64,000 nucleotides of DNA from contig JAYKYS010000007.1 of assembly GCA_036924285.1 (NCBI GenBank), positions 62,001 to 126,000 of the forward strand. Direction: 5' to 3'. Below are positions 19,501 to 29,618 of this stretch, piece by piece. The translations under genes and the position numbers were made by a program. Position 1 is the first letter of the stretch, and every line of letters starts with the position of its first letter. Under the pieces are notes generated by a model that had not been told where the DNA came from, ran no database searches, and saw nothing but the letters and a program-made list of their open reading frames with translations. The stretch comes from Asterella californica. Taxonomy: Eukaryota > Streptophyta > Marchantiopsida > Marchantiales > Aytoniaceae.

Positions 19501-20029
19501 GCCCATTGAGGAGCACATACCTACTTGGAGTGTTCTACCTTGGGAGGATGGTATGTCTACAGAAGATCTTCTTGCTGTCCGAATCCGTCAACTAGAGAGA
19601 AGACCTGAAGATGTAGAGATTGCATTGGAGAAGCTGAAAGAGGCGCGCTTGAGAAACAAAGACAGATTCGATAAGCGTCATCGATTAAGGCCGAAGGAGA
19701 TTAAAGAAGGAGATTGGGTGTTGGTCTACGATAGTAGCTTGGACAACCAACACAGTGCGCTTAGAAAATTCTCTAAGCGATGGTTTGGCCCGTATGTGGT
19801 TCTTGTCGTGCTTGACAATGCCACATATTCACTAAGAGAGCTTGATGGGGCAGAGCTCAAGGTTCCAATTGCAGGCAAGCGTGTGAAACTCTTCAAGAAG
19901 CGAGATGAAGGGATAAGCATGGAGGAAGTCGAAGTTGAGTTTGATATCTTGGATGATGACGGAGAAGATTTGGATGACGAAGATATTGCTAACGACAACA
20001 TCAGTGAAGAAGATGAAGATATAGTGTGA
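16526..20029 (+). CDS. Gyp-2 reverse transcriptase-RNase H-integrase polyprotein
   Basis: 1167 residues, fully open. A spacer domain of about 150 residues leads into RT: SRWFTVPKKSGALRFIQD, IGDLYSGYDQF, LPQGATNS and the catalytic FLDD (about 382-385) in place of the usual YxDD. RNase H has D in TVDTS (550), KREL, ETDCLPL and NPVADMLSR. Integrase has an HHCC zinc domain (FHESLWAGHRG...CQTCQ), D843, D902, E937 and a GPY module (RWFGPYVVL), then an acidic tail of about 40 residues rich in D and E. No chromodomain or PHD finger. It makes cDNA, removes the RNA strand and inserts the cDNA. Closest relatives in the window are Gyp-1 and Gyp-4. Confidence 0.96.
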   Translation: MTSTAIERGHSGTLEKVLSLEKESAFCTGVVRFSGSGFATHTRLADLQKWEQKVVQKTEKDLKRVGVLEEDDKIEGVYLELGLGDFIDELAMHEQEDEDHVVEVHSRELYTAIESFVDPEVRVDTRYKTVDKKVKPVAQPLPSDSNQRVQQSSKEKSLRDLSRVGHKFTEATLKELKVGSADFLLSVEENRFREMLTRHGKAFAFEASEIGCVDPSIVTPMIIFTVPHAPWDLRPIPVPRAHLPKLIELLKEKMQMKILEPSFAPYSSRWFTVPKKSGALRFIQDMQPVNQVTIRNTGIGPIVGEFAEAFAGRAIYSIGDLYSGYDQFQLAEQSRDITTMRTPLGLVRMCTLPQGATNSVAHMMNGMNKVLREFIPEKTMPFLDDIPIKGCVEEEKDETMDQKGCRNFVADHISDCDKILSRLEEAHLTLSGAKSSFGVREVVIVGHLCGWFGRKPDPGKVDAIRRMKDTCGSTTEVRRFLGACVFYHVWIPHFAHVADPLYDLLRKHKRFAWEERHTEAIQRLKQLLSSPPVLRRVSYEDSKPVILTVDTSPIAIGWAVGQDDEEENRFAVRFGAKVLSERHRNYPQVKRELWGVVTAMKAEKDYLIGAPVIVETDCLPLLGMITNCNTPDIAMLRWIAYIKSLNPEFRHIAGKNNPVADMLSRARYEDEEEMIEDTEDVGTTVFCRAQGGESEHSKPFMEELYEGEWIDIGRYLSLLTRQPGWSDAHFKQIRRKAYNYLLQGGYLWKHAKQGGKMPQRVVCKVDMQKLLMQEFHESLWAGHRGIYATFTKLKERYWWRNMYRDVVQFVETCQTCQEYSGIRHRDGLRPTYPLAMHYKWVVDLVIMPVGIWQMRYLVLAREDLSNQVEGRALRTKSTEGVCKFLLEDVICRYGCVGKITADRGELNNDEAKAFFKRCGVKLALTTTYNPEGNAKSERGHPPIVKAIVKACKGRAREWPRFLPFALWADRSTHSSVMGYMPAELMQGQKPIMPIEEHIPTWSVLPWEDGMSTEDLLAVRIRQLERRPEDVEIALEKLKEARLRNKDRFDKRHRLRPKEIKEGDWVLVYDSSLDNQHSALRKFSKRWFGPYVVLVVLDNATYSLRELDGAELKVPIAGKRVKLFKKRDEGISMEEVEVEFDILDDDGEDLDDEDIANDNISEEDEDIV

Positions 20030-20080
20030 TGCCGACCACAACTTGTGAGTGTTGGCGCATACCAGAGGATGCGCAGGTTT

Positions 20081-20092
20081 AGAAGGGGTGGA
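20081..20092 (+). other. Polypurine tract of Gyp-2
   Basis: AGAAGGGGTGGA lies directly before the 3' LTR, within the block GATGCGCAGGTTT...TGGATGTCG shared with Gyp-1 and Gyp-4. Confidence 0.8.
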
Positions 20093-20414
20093 TGTCGTGT
20101 TGTGGTTCGGCTCCTGTGTGAAATTCCTGTGTAACCTATGTTGTGTTTCTTTTCCGTGTTTCGTGAACCGTATCGCGTAACTCGTCGAACGGTGTGATGA
20201 GTGCCACGTTTGTGATTATCTGTTTAAGTGATCGCACGGTAGAAGAACGTGCTAAGTCATCGATCTGTGCGCGTTCACTTTAGTGGTCCTTGTCGCCGCA
20301 TTTGTGTATAAAATGGTGGGTCGAAGGTTCATACGGCATTCTCTCTCAACGGGTGATTCGTAAGGGTTCTCGGTGGTCTGCATGGAAGAGTGAAGAACTG
20401 CATGAGTGGTGGTT

Positions 20415-20630
20415 ATGGACGGAGGTGTGTTACCGGCTCCGGATCTTCCTTTCCCGAATCCGTTTCACATCAAGCTTCATTGCATCCACCGCGATCACTT
20501 TCGACAGTGGTTAGTTGCGTACTTTGGTGATGAGTTCATGGGGAGGGTGATGGAGTTACAGCTTCCGGTGATCCTTCCAATCGTAACATACGGAGAGACT
20601 TGGGATATGACGGTGTACATTTTGTTGTGA
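20415..20630 (+). CDS. LTR-encoded small ORF 1 (3' LTR copy)
   Basis: Identical to 12008-12223. It lies in the 3' LTR, so it would be expressed only from read-out transcription or after LTR duplication. Confidence 0.55.
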   Translation: MDGGVLPAPDLPFPNPFHIKLHCIHRDHFRQWLVAYFGDEFMGRVMELQLPVILPIVTYGETWDMTVYILL

Positions 20631-20636
20631 GGAACG

Positions 20637-20840
20637 ATGGATCTCAACTATCCATCGAACGTTCCTTTCAACCTTTGGGTCGATGTCCGGTGTCATTGCA
20701 GACCGAAGATCAATCATGGGGCTTGGATCGTGAGAAACTTCGGGCAAGAATATTACAATCGAGTGATAGCTTCACCGTTTCCTTTTGTCGTACCTTTTAT
20801 TGTAGAACGTTTCCAGGTTGTAATATTGACGTTGTATTAG
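20637..20840 (+). CDS. LTR-encoded small ORF 2 (3' LTR copy)
   Basis: Identical to 12230-12433, again in frame with ORF 1 across a single UGA. Confidence 0.55.
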   Translation: MDLNYPSNVPFNLWVDVRCHCRPKINHGAWIVRNFGQEYYNRVIASPFPFVVPFIVERFQVVILTLY

Positions 20841-22496
20841 TCTGCGGCTCACTGGTTTCATTCTGGTTGAGCGCTTCTGTGTAGTTACGGACCACGAAGA
20901 ATCCTTCGACATGCCTCAAGGATTTTCTGAGGTCTTAGAGTGTTGTTGTTGTCTTGTGTCTCCTTGGAGAGTAAAAATTCGTTCTAAGAGAAAAGTTAAG
21001 AGGAGAAAAGACAAAAAGTAAAGTTCTTTTTGCTCTTATTGGTCCACTTTTGGACCAATGGTGTTCTAGCTGATCCTCGCGACGTTTCTGTGGTTTCTGG
21101 AGGCTTCAGAGGTCCATTCGCGAAACGAAGGGTATGGTTGGAGAGCTCTCGACCGGGGCTACAATCTGGGCTGAAGAATCGATCGATTTGACGAAAGTAT
21201 GAGCGCGTTATGATCAATTGAGTGGAGGGGGGTGAAATTTGTACCTACTGCTACGTTTCTGGTTGTTCTGAGAGACTCGCGAGGAGTTTTGAGGAGCTGT
21301 CTGTTGGGTTGGAGAACTGACGGCGTGCTGGTCATTTTGATATCAATTTGGTCAGTTTCTTGATCGATTTGGATTCTGAACCGACCGATTGAAGTTGAGA
21401 AGTGCAGATGGGATAAGGCGGGGACAGCGAACTGTGATAGCCATGGATAGTTTGCTATTGCTTAAGATCTGAGTCGAATTTCTGAGTGAAACTTTCCAGG
21501 ATTGAAGAATGTCTTATCAGTAAGATACTTGGGAAGTTTCACCTCAAATGGTCGAGTAGTTTGTTCAGAATCTTGGATCAAATGTACCTGGGTCTGTAAA
21601 GCTCTGAAGTTAGCACAGATTACGGTTTGATCCATATCTGAGAATTGGTTTGAGATTTCGACCTGAAAATTGTTCAGGGTAGGAGTGAAGGGTCCAATCA
21701 AGCTTCCTGTGAAGTTTGATCATCATTGGTCGAGTAGTTTGGAAGGACTGAGATCTCAAAGTTCGAAAATACTTCTGTTATGAGCAGTTTCGGGTTTTTT
21801 CGGTATCATCTATTGTCAATTTGATCATTTTCGAGCAATTTGGAGAGGAGTTTGTTGCTGAAACTGCCATACCTGCATACAACTCGACATTGGAAGGTGT
21901 GGGGCTGATTTCAGCTCTTGGTGATGAAGGAGAACGGAGCCACCATGAGTCTTAAGCCGCTGTTTGGGTTCTCGGAGCTGCCAGGTACTACCGCCGTTGG
22001 TGCTATATTGAGATCTGAATAGTGTTTTGGAGTATGCATGTTTTACCTTGCTGGAATACTTGATAGACCAGGGTGTACAGCAAGTTGTTCGATACTCTAT
22101 CAAGTTGATTGAGTGATCTTAGTATCTTCTGATTGTACTATGAAGTTGTGATAGTTGGATTGATGGCCAGTTAGCGTCGCTGGGGAGCTATTCAGAAGTC
22201 AGGCTTCCAGTGATATAGATGAATAACTTCAGTTAGATAATACAGATCTGAGTATTTTTAGTTAGAATACAAAAGATCTGTTTGTAACACAAGTTTATGC
22301 AACCTATACGTAACCTTGGATCGTAGCAAGCTTTAAACTTGAGACGAGCGGATACAAGGTCACTCAGGCTAGAAGAGTAGATAGTGAAACATTTGAGTGG
22401 AAACATCCAGATCTAGATCCAACCTTGTCAATCCACATATCTCTGCACAGCCATATACCCCGTGTATTCCTAGACAGAAAAACACGTTATACGATA

Positions 22497-23952
22497 TCGT
22501 GCACGAGTTGCGACTCAACCCATCGGCATCTAGGTTTGCAACTCCAGGTCTATGTACTACTTGGAAGTCATACTCCTGTAAGATCAGAGCCCATCGTGCA
22601 AGCTTCCCTGTAAGCTTGTCGGACTCCATCAACCACTTGAGCGGCTGGTGATCAGTGATGAGAGTAAAGGGGTTCCCAAACAGATAACATCGAAAGTGTG
22701 CAACAGTCCACACTGCCGCCAAACACTCTCCCTCATACGAACTATACCTCGCCTCCGCTGAATTGTTGGAGCGACTGGCATACGCCACCACGAACTCCTT
22801 TTTCTCATCATCATGTTGAGTCAGCACTGCTCCAAGTCCCAACATACTCCAATCGGTGTGCAGTTGGAAAGGACGCCCCCTAACGGGTCTCCTCAAGATG
22901 GGAGCAGATGTCAACCTATCCTTGAGCTCTACAAAAGCTCGCTCCTGCTCATCTCCCCACTGCCACTCCTGGTCCACCTTCATCAGCTTGGTCAACGGCT
23001 TCGCAATTGCACTAAATCCTTTCACGTATCGACGATAAAAGTTCGTCAAATCAACAAATGCTCGAACTCGACTCACCTCTGTGGGACGTGGGATACGTGC
23101 AATAGCCTCAACCTTCGTCTGTTGAACACCCAATCCACCTGGATAGATGGTGTGGCCTAGATACTCTACCAACTCCTGGAAGAACTTACACTTCCCAGGG
23201 TGTAACTTCAACCCATGAGCTCTCAACCGCTCAAACACATCCCGTAAGTGTCTCTCGTGCTCCTCCACTGTAGCACTATAGACTAAGATGTCGTCAATAT
23301 AACATCTGACAAAATCCAATCCTGCTAGGATTCTGTCCATCACCCTCTGGAACTCAGCAGGGGCGTTCTTCAACCCAAATGGTAAGAACCGCCACTGATA
23401 CAAACAATCCTTGCCGTGAGAGTCAATTCCCCAGAATGCTGTCTTGGACTTATCTTCTTCTCCCACTAGCAACTGATGATACCTTGCTCGAAGATCCAAA
23501 GTACTGAAGACCTTCACATGCCCCACTGCATCAAAGATCTCCTCAGGTGTCGGCATGGCATACTTATCGGACTTCGTCTGCCGATTGATAGGACGGTAGT
23601 CCCCACACATCCGTCTATCCGTGTAGTTGCCATACATATCTTTCTTGGTTGGCATAACTGTGGCAGATGCATACTCTCCATGCGACATCTCCACCAATCC
23701 AGCCTCCAACAAGTCTTGAGTCCGACTCTGGATCAAGGCTCTCTCCATATCACTGTATCTATAAGGACGTCGAAAGATTGACGTGTCATTAGCCAAGTCG
23801 ATCCGTATACCAGGTCCTTTCAAGGTACCCAAATCCTTCATACTGAAGGCAAAACAATTCCTGTAGCTCTTCAGGAATCTTTGGACTCTTCGTCTCTCCT
23901 CTTCTATAAGCTTGGGTCCAATCTCCGGCTCCCAAGTATCCTCTGTCATCAT
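22497..23952 (-). pseudogene. Gyp-M reverse transcriptase and RNase H
   Basis: An open frame on the minus strand, cut at its 3' end by Gyp-2. RT motifs: RRMCGDYRPINRQT, STLDLRARYHQ, FLPFGLKNAPAEFQR, and the catalytic YIDD within CYIDDILVYS. It continues through the connection (GHTIYPGGL, FYRRYVKGFS) to RNase H: LHTDWSMLGLGAVL, YEGECLAAVW, ITDHQPLKWL and DADGLSR. These are standard Ty3/gypsy sequences, clearly a different lineage from the FLDD enzymes of Gyp-1, Gyp-2 and Gyp-4. Its upstream neighbour in the polyprotein is the methyltransferase; the two frames overlap by four bases at 23949-23952. Confidence 0.93.
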
Positions 23953-25330
23953 GCTAGAGGTAGAAGACGAAGTCGTTGACTGCTATCTTGCAACCTCTGG
24001 AGCAGTTTCCTTCTGCTCACCACCAACAACTCCACCGCTACTGTGCGTAAAACTTCTGCAGTTCTAGCTGCAAGCTCCACACTCTCTCCTATGACATCCC
24101 ATGATGTCCAAGGATGACGAACTTCATGTGCCTCGCCCCCAGCCTTTGTCTCCACCGACCCGGTAGGCAAAGAGCTCAAGAGTGTCCGAGCAGTAACACC
24201 CGTCGATCGCATCCGACGCTGCTCAGCCAATCCAAGGCTAACAATCCATGTCAAGCAATTCAAGCCCATTGCTTGACCCAATACTTGACGACGTGAAGCC
24301 TCCGACACTGAAGCTACTGCCGTCGTACCCGTAGCGAAACCCATCGCTCGCTCTCTCTCATCGGCATTGGGCTCCACCAACTGCCGTAATTGAGCATCCC
24401 ACACAAGCCCAAGTCCTCCACCTCTGTAAGCATGTGACGCTGGAAAGCTTACCGAAGTGGGTAACGCTACCATGGGCCGTCCCACTAGGTTCACCACTGC
24501 CATGGGTGACCTATCGACGACTCTCACTACTTGAGATCGTTGTCCTGCATCCAAGATGCTATCAACCGTGAGGTGCGCTGGTCGTCTCACTCCATCGTGT
24601 GCGCGCTTAAGCACCTCTCTCGATAACAAGTTCGTCCACCACAACCGTGGACGATGTGCACGAGATCCCACTCTCGCTGCATCCAACAACACTGCTGGTC
24701 CAACCCAAGACCGCACTTGGTGCACACTCGTCATCATCTGTGTACGAGCATCATCCAACAAAGGAACGTTCTCCAAGATGTACGCTGGAGAATCCATCTG
24801 ATGCATCTGGAGATGTCGTAAGATCGTAACATCTCCCAGAACATCCTAGATCGCGGGTCATGTAAACCCTGACCTCTCCTTGCACGCGTGTGACCTTGAC
24901 ATGGCCATCCAGCTATCACCAAGTGAATGGTGCCCACAAACGTAAGATCCTGCGCCCCCAGCAGCGAAATATCCGACGGTAATGCTTGCTGGTATCCTCT
25001 AACAGCTGATATGGGCAACAACTCAGGATATCTCTGCACCAAACGTGCCACATGTCGCAATGAGATGCACCTCGTAATCTCATCTCTCTCCACATACAAG
25101 TATCGCTGTACTTGTATACCTGCTTGCAATACCGCAGCCAAACCTGTGCTGATCCCTCCAAACAGCTCCAGCACACATACACCCTCCTCTGGATACTGCC
25201 ACACAATGGGAGTCGTATCCAACGGTGATAAGGTCACAGGGCCAGTAGCAGGAACAACCCTTTGTTCCTCTACTGGTGGTACAAAGGCTTCACTCCAAGC
25301 CTGCTGCACCAACTGATCAGCATACTGCTA
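23949..25330 (-). pseudogene. Gyp-M cytosine-5 DNA methyltransferase domain
   Basis: Two overlapping minus-strand frames. Frame 1 (from 25312): motif I VLELFGGISTGL (residues 48-58), an acidic YVERDE, motif IV GWPCQGHTR with the catalytic Cys at 24901-24899, and RGQGLHDPRSRMFWEML. Frame 2 (from 24806): motif VI LENVPLL, motif VIII SRAHRPRLWWTNLL, motif IX ERERAMGF, and motif X RQVLGQAMGLN. Motif order I-IV-VI-VIII-IX-X is canonical and the style is DNMT3-like rather than DRM-permuted. The enzyme would transfer methyl from AdoMet to cytosine C5. A single-base frameshift near 24820-24830 separates motif IV from motif VI, and a TAG lies at 25328-25330. Upstream the frame runs back into the protease ORF, so the domain was part of the Pol polyprotein. 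Confidence 0.88.
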
Positions 25331-25487
25331 CAACTCTCCACTCGAACTCCAGAGTGGAACATCCAAGGCAGATGGTACTAACATAGACATGCTAGGCATG
25401 TCCTCCACTTCCTCATAGATCGGAGTATCCTCCGCATGGGCATTACTCTCCAACAACTCGTCCGGCCAAGTGATGACCGAACTGAAC

Positions 25488-26286
25488 TGTCACACCACAA
25501 GTATCCCATTATTTGTGTGCGTGCTTATATAAATTTCATTAGGTATGACTATCTTATAGGTTACTCTAGTTCGAAGATCTAAATCTAGAGTGATCAAAAC
25601 TAGTCATAACTAGCTGAGATAGTTATAACTAAGTTAGGAAAACTATTAGAGATTTCACTACGGCACTATGTGACAAGTGTGGAGCTCTAAATATGCTTCT
25701 CAAAAGTATGTAACTTTGTTGACCATCGCTGATTGGATGCATGATGAAAAGTCATGCACAAAGATCTAGAGATGCTCCTCAAAAGACGTATTAGTTTGTT
25801 GTCGTCTTTCGATTGGATAGTTTGGAAAGTTAACACTTTACAAAAGCTAAAGTAGGAGAATCTCTTACTTTAGTAAAGTAGAACAAGTAATGTGTGGGCT
25901 ATTCTTAAATTTTAGTAGCCTTTAGAAGTTTAACTATTTTGGATTGCGCACTTACCATGTGGTAATGTAACTTAGTAAAAGTTACCACGGTAAGAAGTTG
26001 TAGAGTATATAAGGAGGAGTTGAGAGAGTGGAAGACACTCTAATTTTCCTGTCTATAAGTAAAGTGAGCATTGGAGACCTTGGGAGTCCTTGAGTACTAT
26101 GTGATGCAATGTGGAGGGCGAGGATAGAACTTGTTTGCAGGAACGCTATTAGAGGGACCGATGTGACCATACGAGTCAGAGTGTTGAGTGAAATGAGCAT
26201 GGGTACGATAGAATCTTTGTAATTAAGGTGCACTAGTAATCCTAGTCATCTGAGGTACCCCTGGGTGAGAGACAGGCCGGCTTACA
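25488..26286 (+). mobile_element. Solo LTR-C inside Gyp-M
   Basis: A single LTR-C (TGTCACACCACAAG...GGCTTACA) with GAAC on both sides (25484-25487 and 26287-26290). It has a TATATAAG box at 26006-26013 and no internal sequence. It sits between protease and methyltransferase; removing it plus one GAAC rejoins the host frame without a shift. Solo LTRs arise by recombination between the two LTRs of an inserted element. Confidence 0.93.
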
Positions 26287-27201
26287 GAACCCTGCAACGG
26301 ATGCCATCGTTCTTGGTGTAGGCTCTGTCGTCCCAACTCTAGCACTGAACCGCACTGGTAAGCGGTTCACTCGTCCCTCACCGGACTGCCAACCTGGTCT
26401 GTAAGATGTTGTCTCTGCCCAATAGTCAATCACGAATCCCATAGGGTACAACACAGCACCTCCCACCAATACATCATAAGACTCTGCGGCTGTAACGATG
26501 GCCTTGGCCTTCACCATAGAGCCATCCGTGGGGTGATCTGGCCGAACTCTCACCGTCAACATCTCACGTGTCATGTGTAGAGCCGTACCTCCTGATCCTC
26601 CTAGAGATGTTTGCAACTGGAATGGACATCTCTCTATCTCGGACTTCTTCAGACCCAAACCAATACACGCCGCCTTTCCCAACATCAACGGTTGGGCTCC
26701 AAAGTCTAACAAGACCTTCTGAGGTCGATACACTTTCCCTGAAGGTGCCACCAAACAGAAGATACCACTTCTGTTGTCCAACAACACCACACCTGGTGCC
26801 AAACCAGCACGGTCAATCGCCGGCCTAGCTGGTAACTCATCTAACTTAGCAGCCGTCGCTTGCCAAGTACCACTGGTAGCTGTCCTGATCCTCGACTCCA
26901 TGGACACATCTACCGCCTCTCGCTGAACTACTTCAGCACTAGAGGTAACTACATCCTCGCTCTCACTGAGCGTGGCCGCCAACTGGAACACTGGAGCCAA
27001 GTTGACTCCCAATGCTCTCATATCCGTGGCTGAGAATAGTGGGGCTCGCAAAACTGCTATAGCCACCCCCAACATCGAGTTCGACGTCGCATCCACAGAC
27101 GTCGAAGGTGGACTCACATCACACCCACTCCTGGATGTCGATGCCTCCAACTCTACTGCACCATCAGTAGGCCGTTTAGGAACCATAGATGTGGTCCTCA
27201 A
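26287..27201 (-). pseudogene. Gyp-M aspartic protease
   Basis: The active-site region reads KVLLDFGAQPLMLG, with DFGA where most retropepsins have D[ST]GA. SYDVLVGGAVLYPMGF lies about 90 residues later and fits the second conserved block. The frame follows gag after a single TAG in the same frame (about 27250), and continues on the far side of the solo LTR-C into the methyltransferase. About 110 residues of linker precede the protease core. The DFGA variant may lower activity, or may be normal for this lineage; I cannot tell. Confidence 0.72.
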
Positions 27202-27249
27202 TGCCTCCGATAACGTGAACGACTGGAGAAGCCTAGCTTGTCTACCAGC

Positions 27250-28820
27250 CTACCCGCGTTGTGGATCCAACTCCACTGACGCACCTCGTGGCTCAGAGGC
27301 ACGTACTGCACCTCTAGTCACTGCCGTAGATGCCTCAATCTGCACCACACCAGCCATGAAGTCGAAGTCACCTCCTTCTCCTCCATAAGACGTGGAAGCC
27401 TCTGTTCCACCTAACCTCCGCTGAGCCATAGCCATACTAGCTATCCTCTGCTCCAACTGCTCAATCCGAGCAGCCATACCTGCTTCTGACGTCGTAGCAG
27501 GCGGTGGACCGACCGGTCCTCTCCCAGGTGCTGGACCTCTACCTCCAGCTCGACCACCACGGCCTCCCTGAGCTCCTCCGCCTCGTCCACGATCAGCCTT
27601 CCCTTGCCGCAACTCGGGATGGAGATCAAAACAACGGTCACTACTGTGACCAGGTCGTCCGCAATGCTCACATTGCCTAGGTACTGCTGGAGACGTCCTT
27701 GATGTCCCTGACGTCTCATAACCTCTCCTCTGTGGACAGTCCCTCTGCTGATGAGGACCATCACACGTCCAGCAAGGACCCGCTTGCTGCTGACTAGAGA
27801 AGGACGGCATGGGCTTCTGCCCACCAGATCCTCCTACACCTCCCTGCGATCGTGACTGCTCTGCACGATCCTTACCACCACCACCACCACGCTGTTGCGT
27901 AGCCTGTGATCCTCGAGAAGAGGTGGTCGCTCCATGTGGTGTCTCCTTGCTGAACCCAGCAACCACCACCCTCTCCTCCACCATGTTGAGCTCAATCCAC
28001 TCAGCCAGACTAAAGACAACCGCCAACGTCGGAACGGTATCTCTAAGAAGAGTAGCATCTCTAACTCTCCTACGCAGCTCCCGGTCTAGTATCCCATACC
28101 AGAACTGGACTGCCTGTGCTTCCGTCACCCCTTGGGTAACGCTGATCAACCGCCTCATGCGAGTAAACGCCTCGCGTAGGCTCTCTCCAGTCTTCCGTAG
28201 GAACTCCTGCAGACTCCTCAACTTGTCGGTCCGCACACCCTGATAGTTCTTCCTCAAACATTGGAAGAACTGAACCACAGGGTTAAACCCTGGTGGTATC
28301 CCGCTCACACTACCACCTGCTCCACTACTTGTGGATGCATCAGTAGTAGGTACTCCGCCACCTGTGGCTGTATCACTGCTACTGGCACCCGAACTCGCAG
28401 GTGCTACGCCTCCCGAAACTGCGCCAGTAAACTGATAGAAACGTAGTTGGGAGACCAATGTTGCCTCCACAACTCGATCTCAACACTGTAATCTCGCCTG
28501 AACTCATGATAATCGTCCATCGGCGGTCCCTCCAAGTGCTGGAACAAACCCTTCCACGCCATGAAGGGTGTAAACAGCTGTGGGTTCCGCATCTGCTGCA
28601 GATCGCACCAACTGTCGAACTCCTGGATGAAGTCATCCAGCTCAATGGTACCAACTGTACCCGAGTAACGTCGAGGTCCCTTCGTGGCCCCATAGATCTC
28701 GTCCATGTCCCACAACAACGGTGTGGCGACACTAGACTCACCATCAGAAAACGCGCTGTCTGCGTCTGACTCGTCCTCTAGAACAACCGAGGACAATGGT
28801 GTAGGTAGTCGGTACCTCAC
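27250..28820 (-). pseudogene. Gyp-M Gag
   Basis: Two frames overlap at 28404-28470. The first (28820 on) starts MRYRLPTPL and holds an acidic N-terminal region and part of a capsid-like domain (DDFIQEFDSWCDLQQM). The second (28470 on) has a helical capsid part (LQEFLRKTGESLREAFTRMR), a Gly/Arg-rich basic linker and two zinc knuckles: CWTCDGPHQQRDC (one residue short of canonical) and CEHCGRPGHSSDRC (CX2CX4HX4C). A Gly/Arg-rich RNA-binding-like tail follows. Gag would coat the genomic RNA. The overlap could be a mutation or a recoding site. Confidence 0.78.
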
Positions 28821-29317
28821 CCCACTCCGTGTATATCCACTGTCCGAGAAGTCCCCACCAAAACCTCCCGAGAACTCCGTGATGAGAGAATCCCGCTAAC
28901 ACACTCCCCAACCGGAATGTCGCAATCTTCGTCACCACCGTAACCACCACTTGCCTAACCCCGCTCCTACTGAGCTCACCTATCCCCTACTAGGACGGTC
29001 AAGGTAAGGGCAACCTGTACCTGCCATCACCACAGGCAGTCTCTCACGGTCTGTTGGTCGTCACTCCAACCGCACCGTGAGAGAGACAAAGGTAGTCTGA
29101 CTGATCCGCAACTCTAGCCTCACTACCGACAGCACACTGGAGTGAACTCACTCCGGAAATCAAGCGCCAACACAAGCAAACGCGGCGCACAAACAGGAAG
29201 TAGAATATGGAGGGGTTCCAACCACAAGAAGTCCAAACGATAATCCTCCACACTCAAACATTCACATAAAGAGAAACCCAGCCCCACCCGGACTGACGAC
29301 TCCTTGTTGGTGACCAC
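28821..29317 (-). other. Gyp-M 5' leader
   Basis: About 500 bases between the primer-binding site and the gag start, with no ORF or motif I recognise. Packaging signals usually lie in such leaders; none can be identified by eye. Confidence 0.5.
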
Positions 29318-29338
29318 ATGCACAATATATGGTCACCA
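29306..29338 (-). other. Gyp-M primer-binding site within a perfect hairpin
   Basis: On the minus strand the LTR ends in ACGACA at 29341, then GT, then TGGTGACC. The bases TTGGTGACCA are followed 13 bases later by the exact inverse TGGTCACCAA, so the presumed PBS can fold into a 10-bp stem. None of the other four gypsy elements has such a structure at this place. Confidence 0.6.
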
Positions 29339-29618
29339 ACTGTCGTAACTGACACTAGAGGTCACTAACTAGATGTCCACACCTCTAGTAGCTCCAAAAA
29401 CATCCACGTGGTAGCTCTACTAGCTCACCCAAGACAACTGCCACCAATTGCCTCCATACGCGTCTCTACGGTGTAGGCAAACACTACCACAACTATAGCT
29501 TCCCCCTAATACTGTGGGGTTGCCCTACCACTCCTCTAGGGACGTGCGAGAAGATCTCCTACTACCTTATACAAGTCCATAAGTACTTGCACGCATCCCT
29601 GTAGGACACCAAGAGCTA

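Larger units (their letters stand above)
11686..22496 (+). mobile_element. Gyp-2: intact Ty3/gypsy retrotransposon
   Basis: A complete 10.8-kb element with two 2404-bp LTRs, PBS, a gag-protease ORF, an RT-RNaseH-integrase ORF in the -1 frame, and a polypurine tract. TCGT flanks it on both sides (11682-11685 and 22497-22500). It lies within Gyp-M pol between RNase H and integrase; removing the element plus one TCGT restores an uninterrupted frame there. I saw no difference between the two LTRs, and every small LTR ORF is identical, so it inserted recently. Both large ORFs are open, so it may be autonomous. Confidence 0.95.
20093..22496 (+). repeat. 3' LTR of Gyp-2 (LTR-A)
   Basis: Offset from the 5' LTR by exactly 8407 bases along its whole length, with no difference noticed. 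It carries the same TATA box and both small ORFs. TCGT follows at 22497-22500. Confidence 0.95.

Noticed and set aside
22813..23160. Plus-strand open frame opposite the Gyp-M RT/RNase H
   Set aside because: Shadow of the well-supported minus-strand RT frame.
23949..25330. Host DNMT gene disrupted by retroelements
   Set aside because: The domain is continuous in frame with the protease side, lies exactly between PR and RT, and no introns or host flanks are present.
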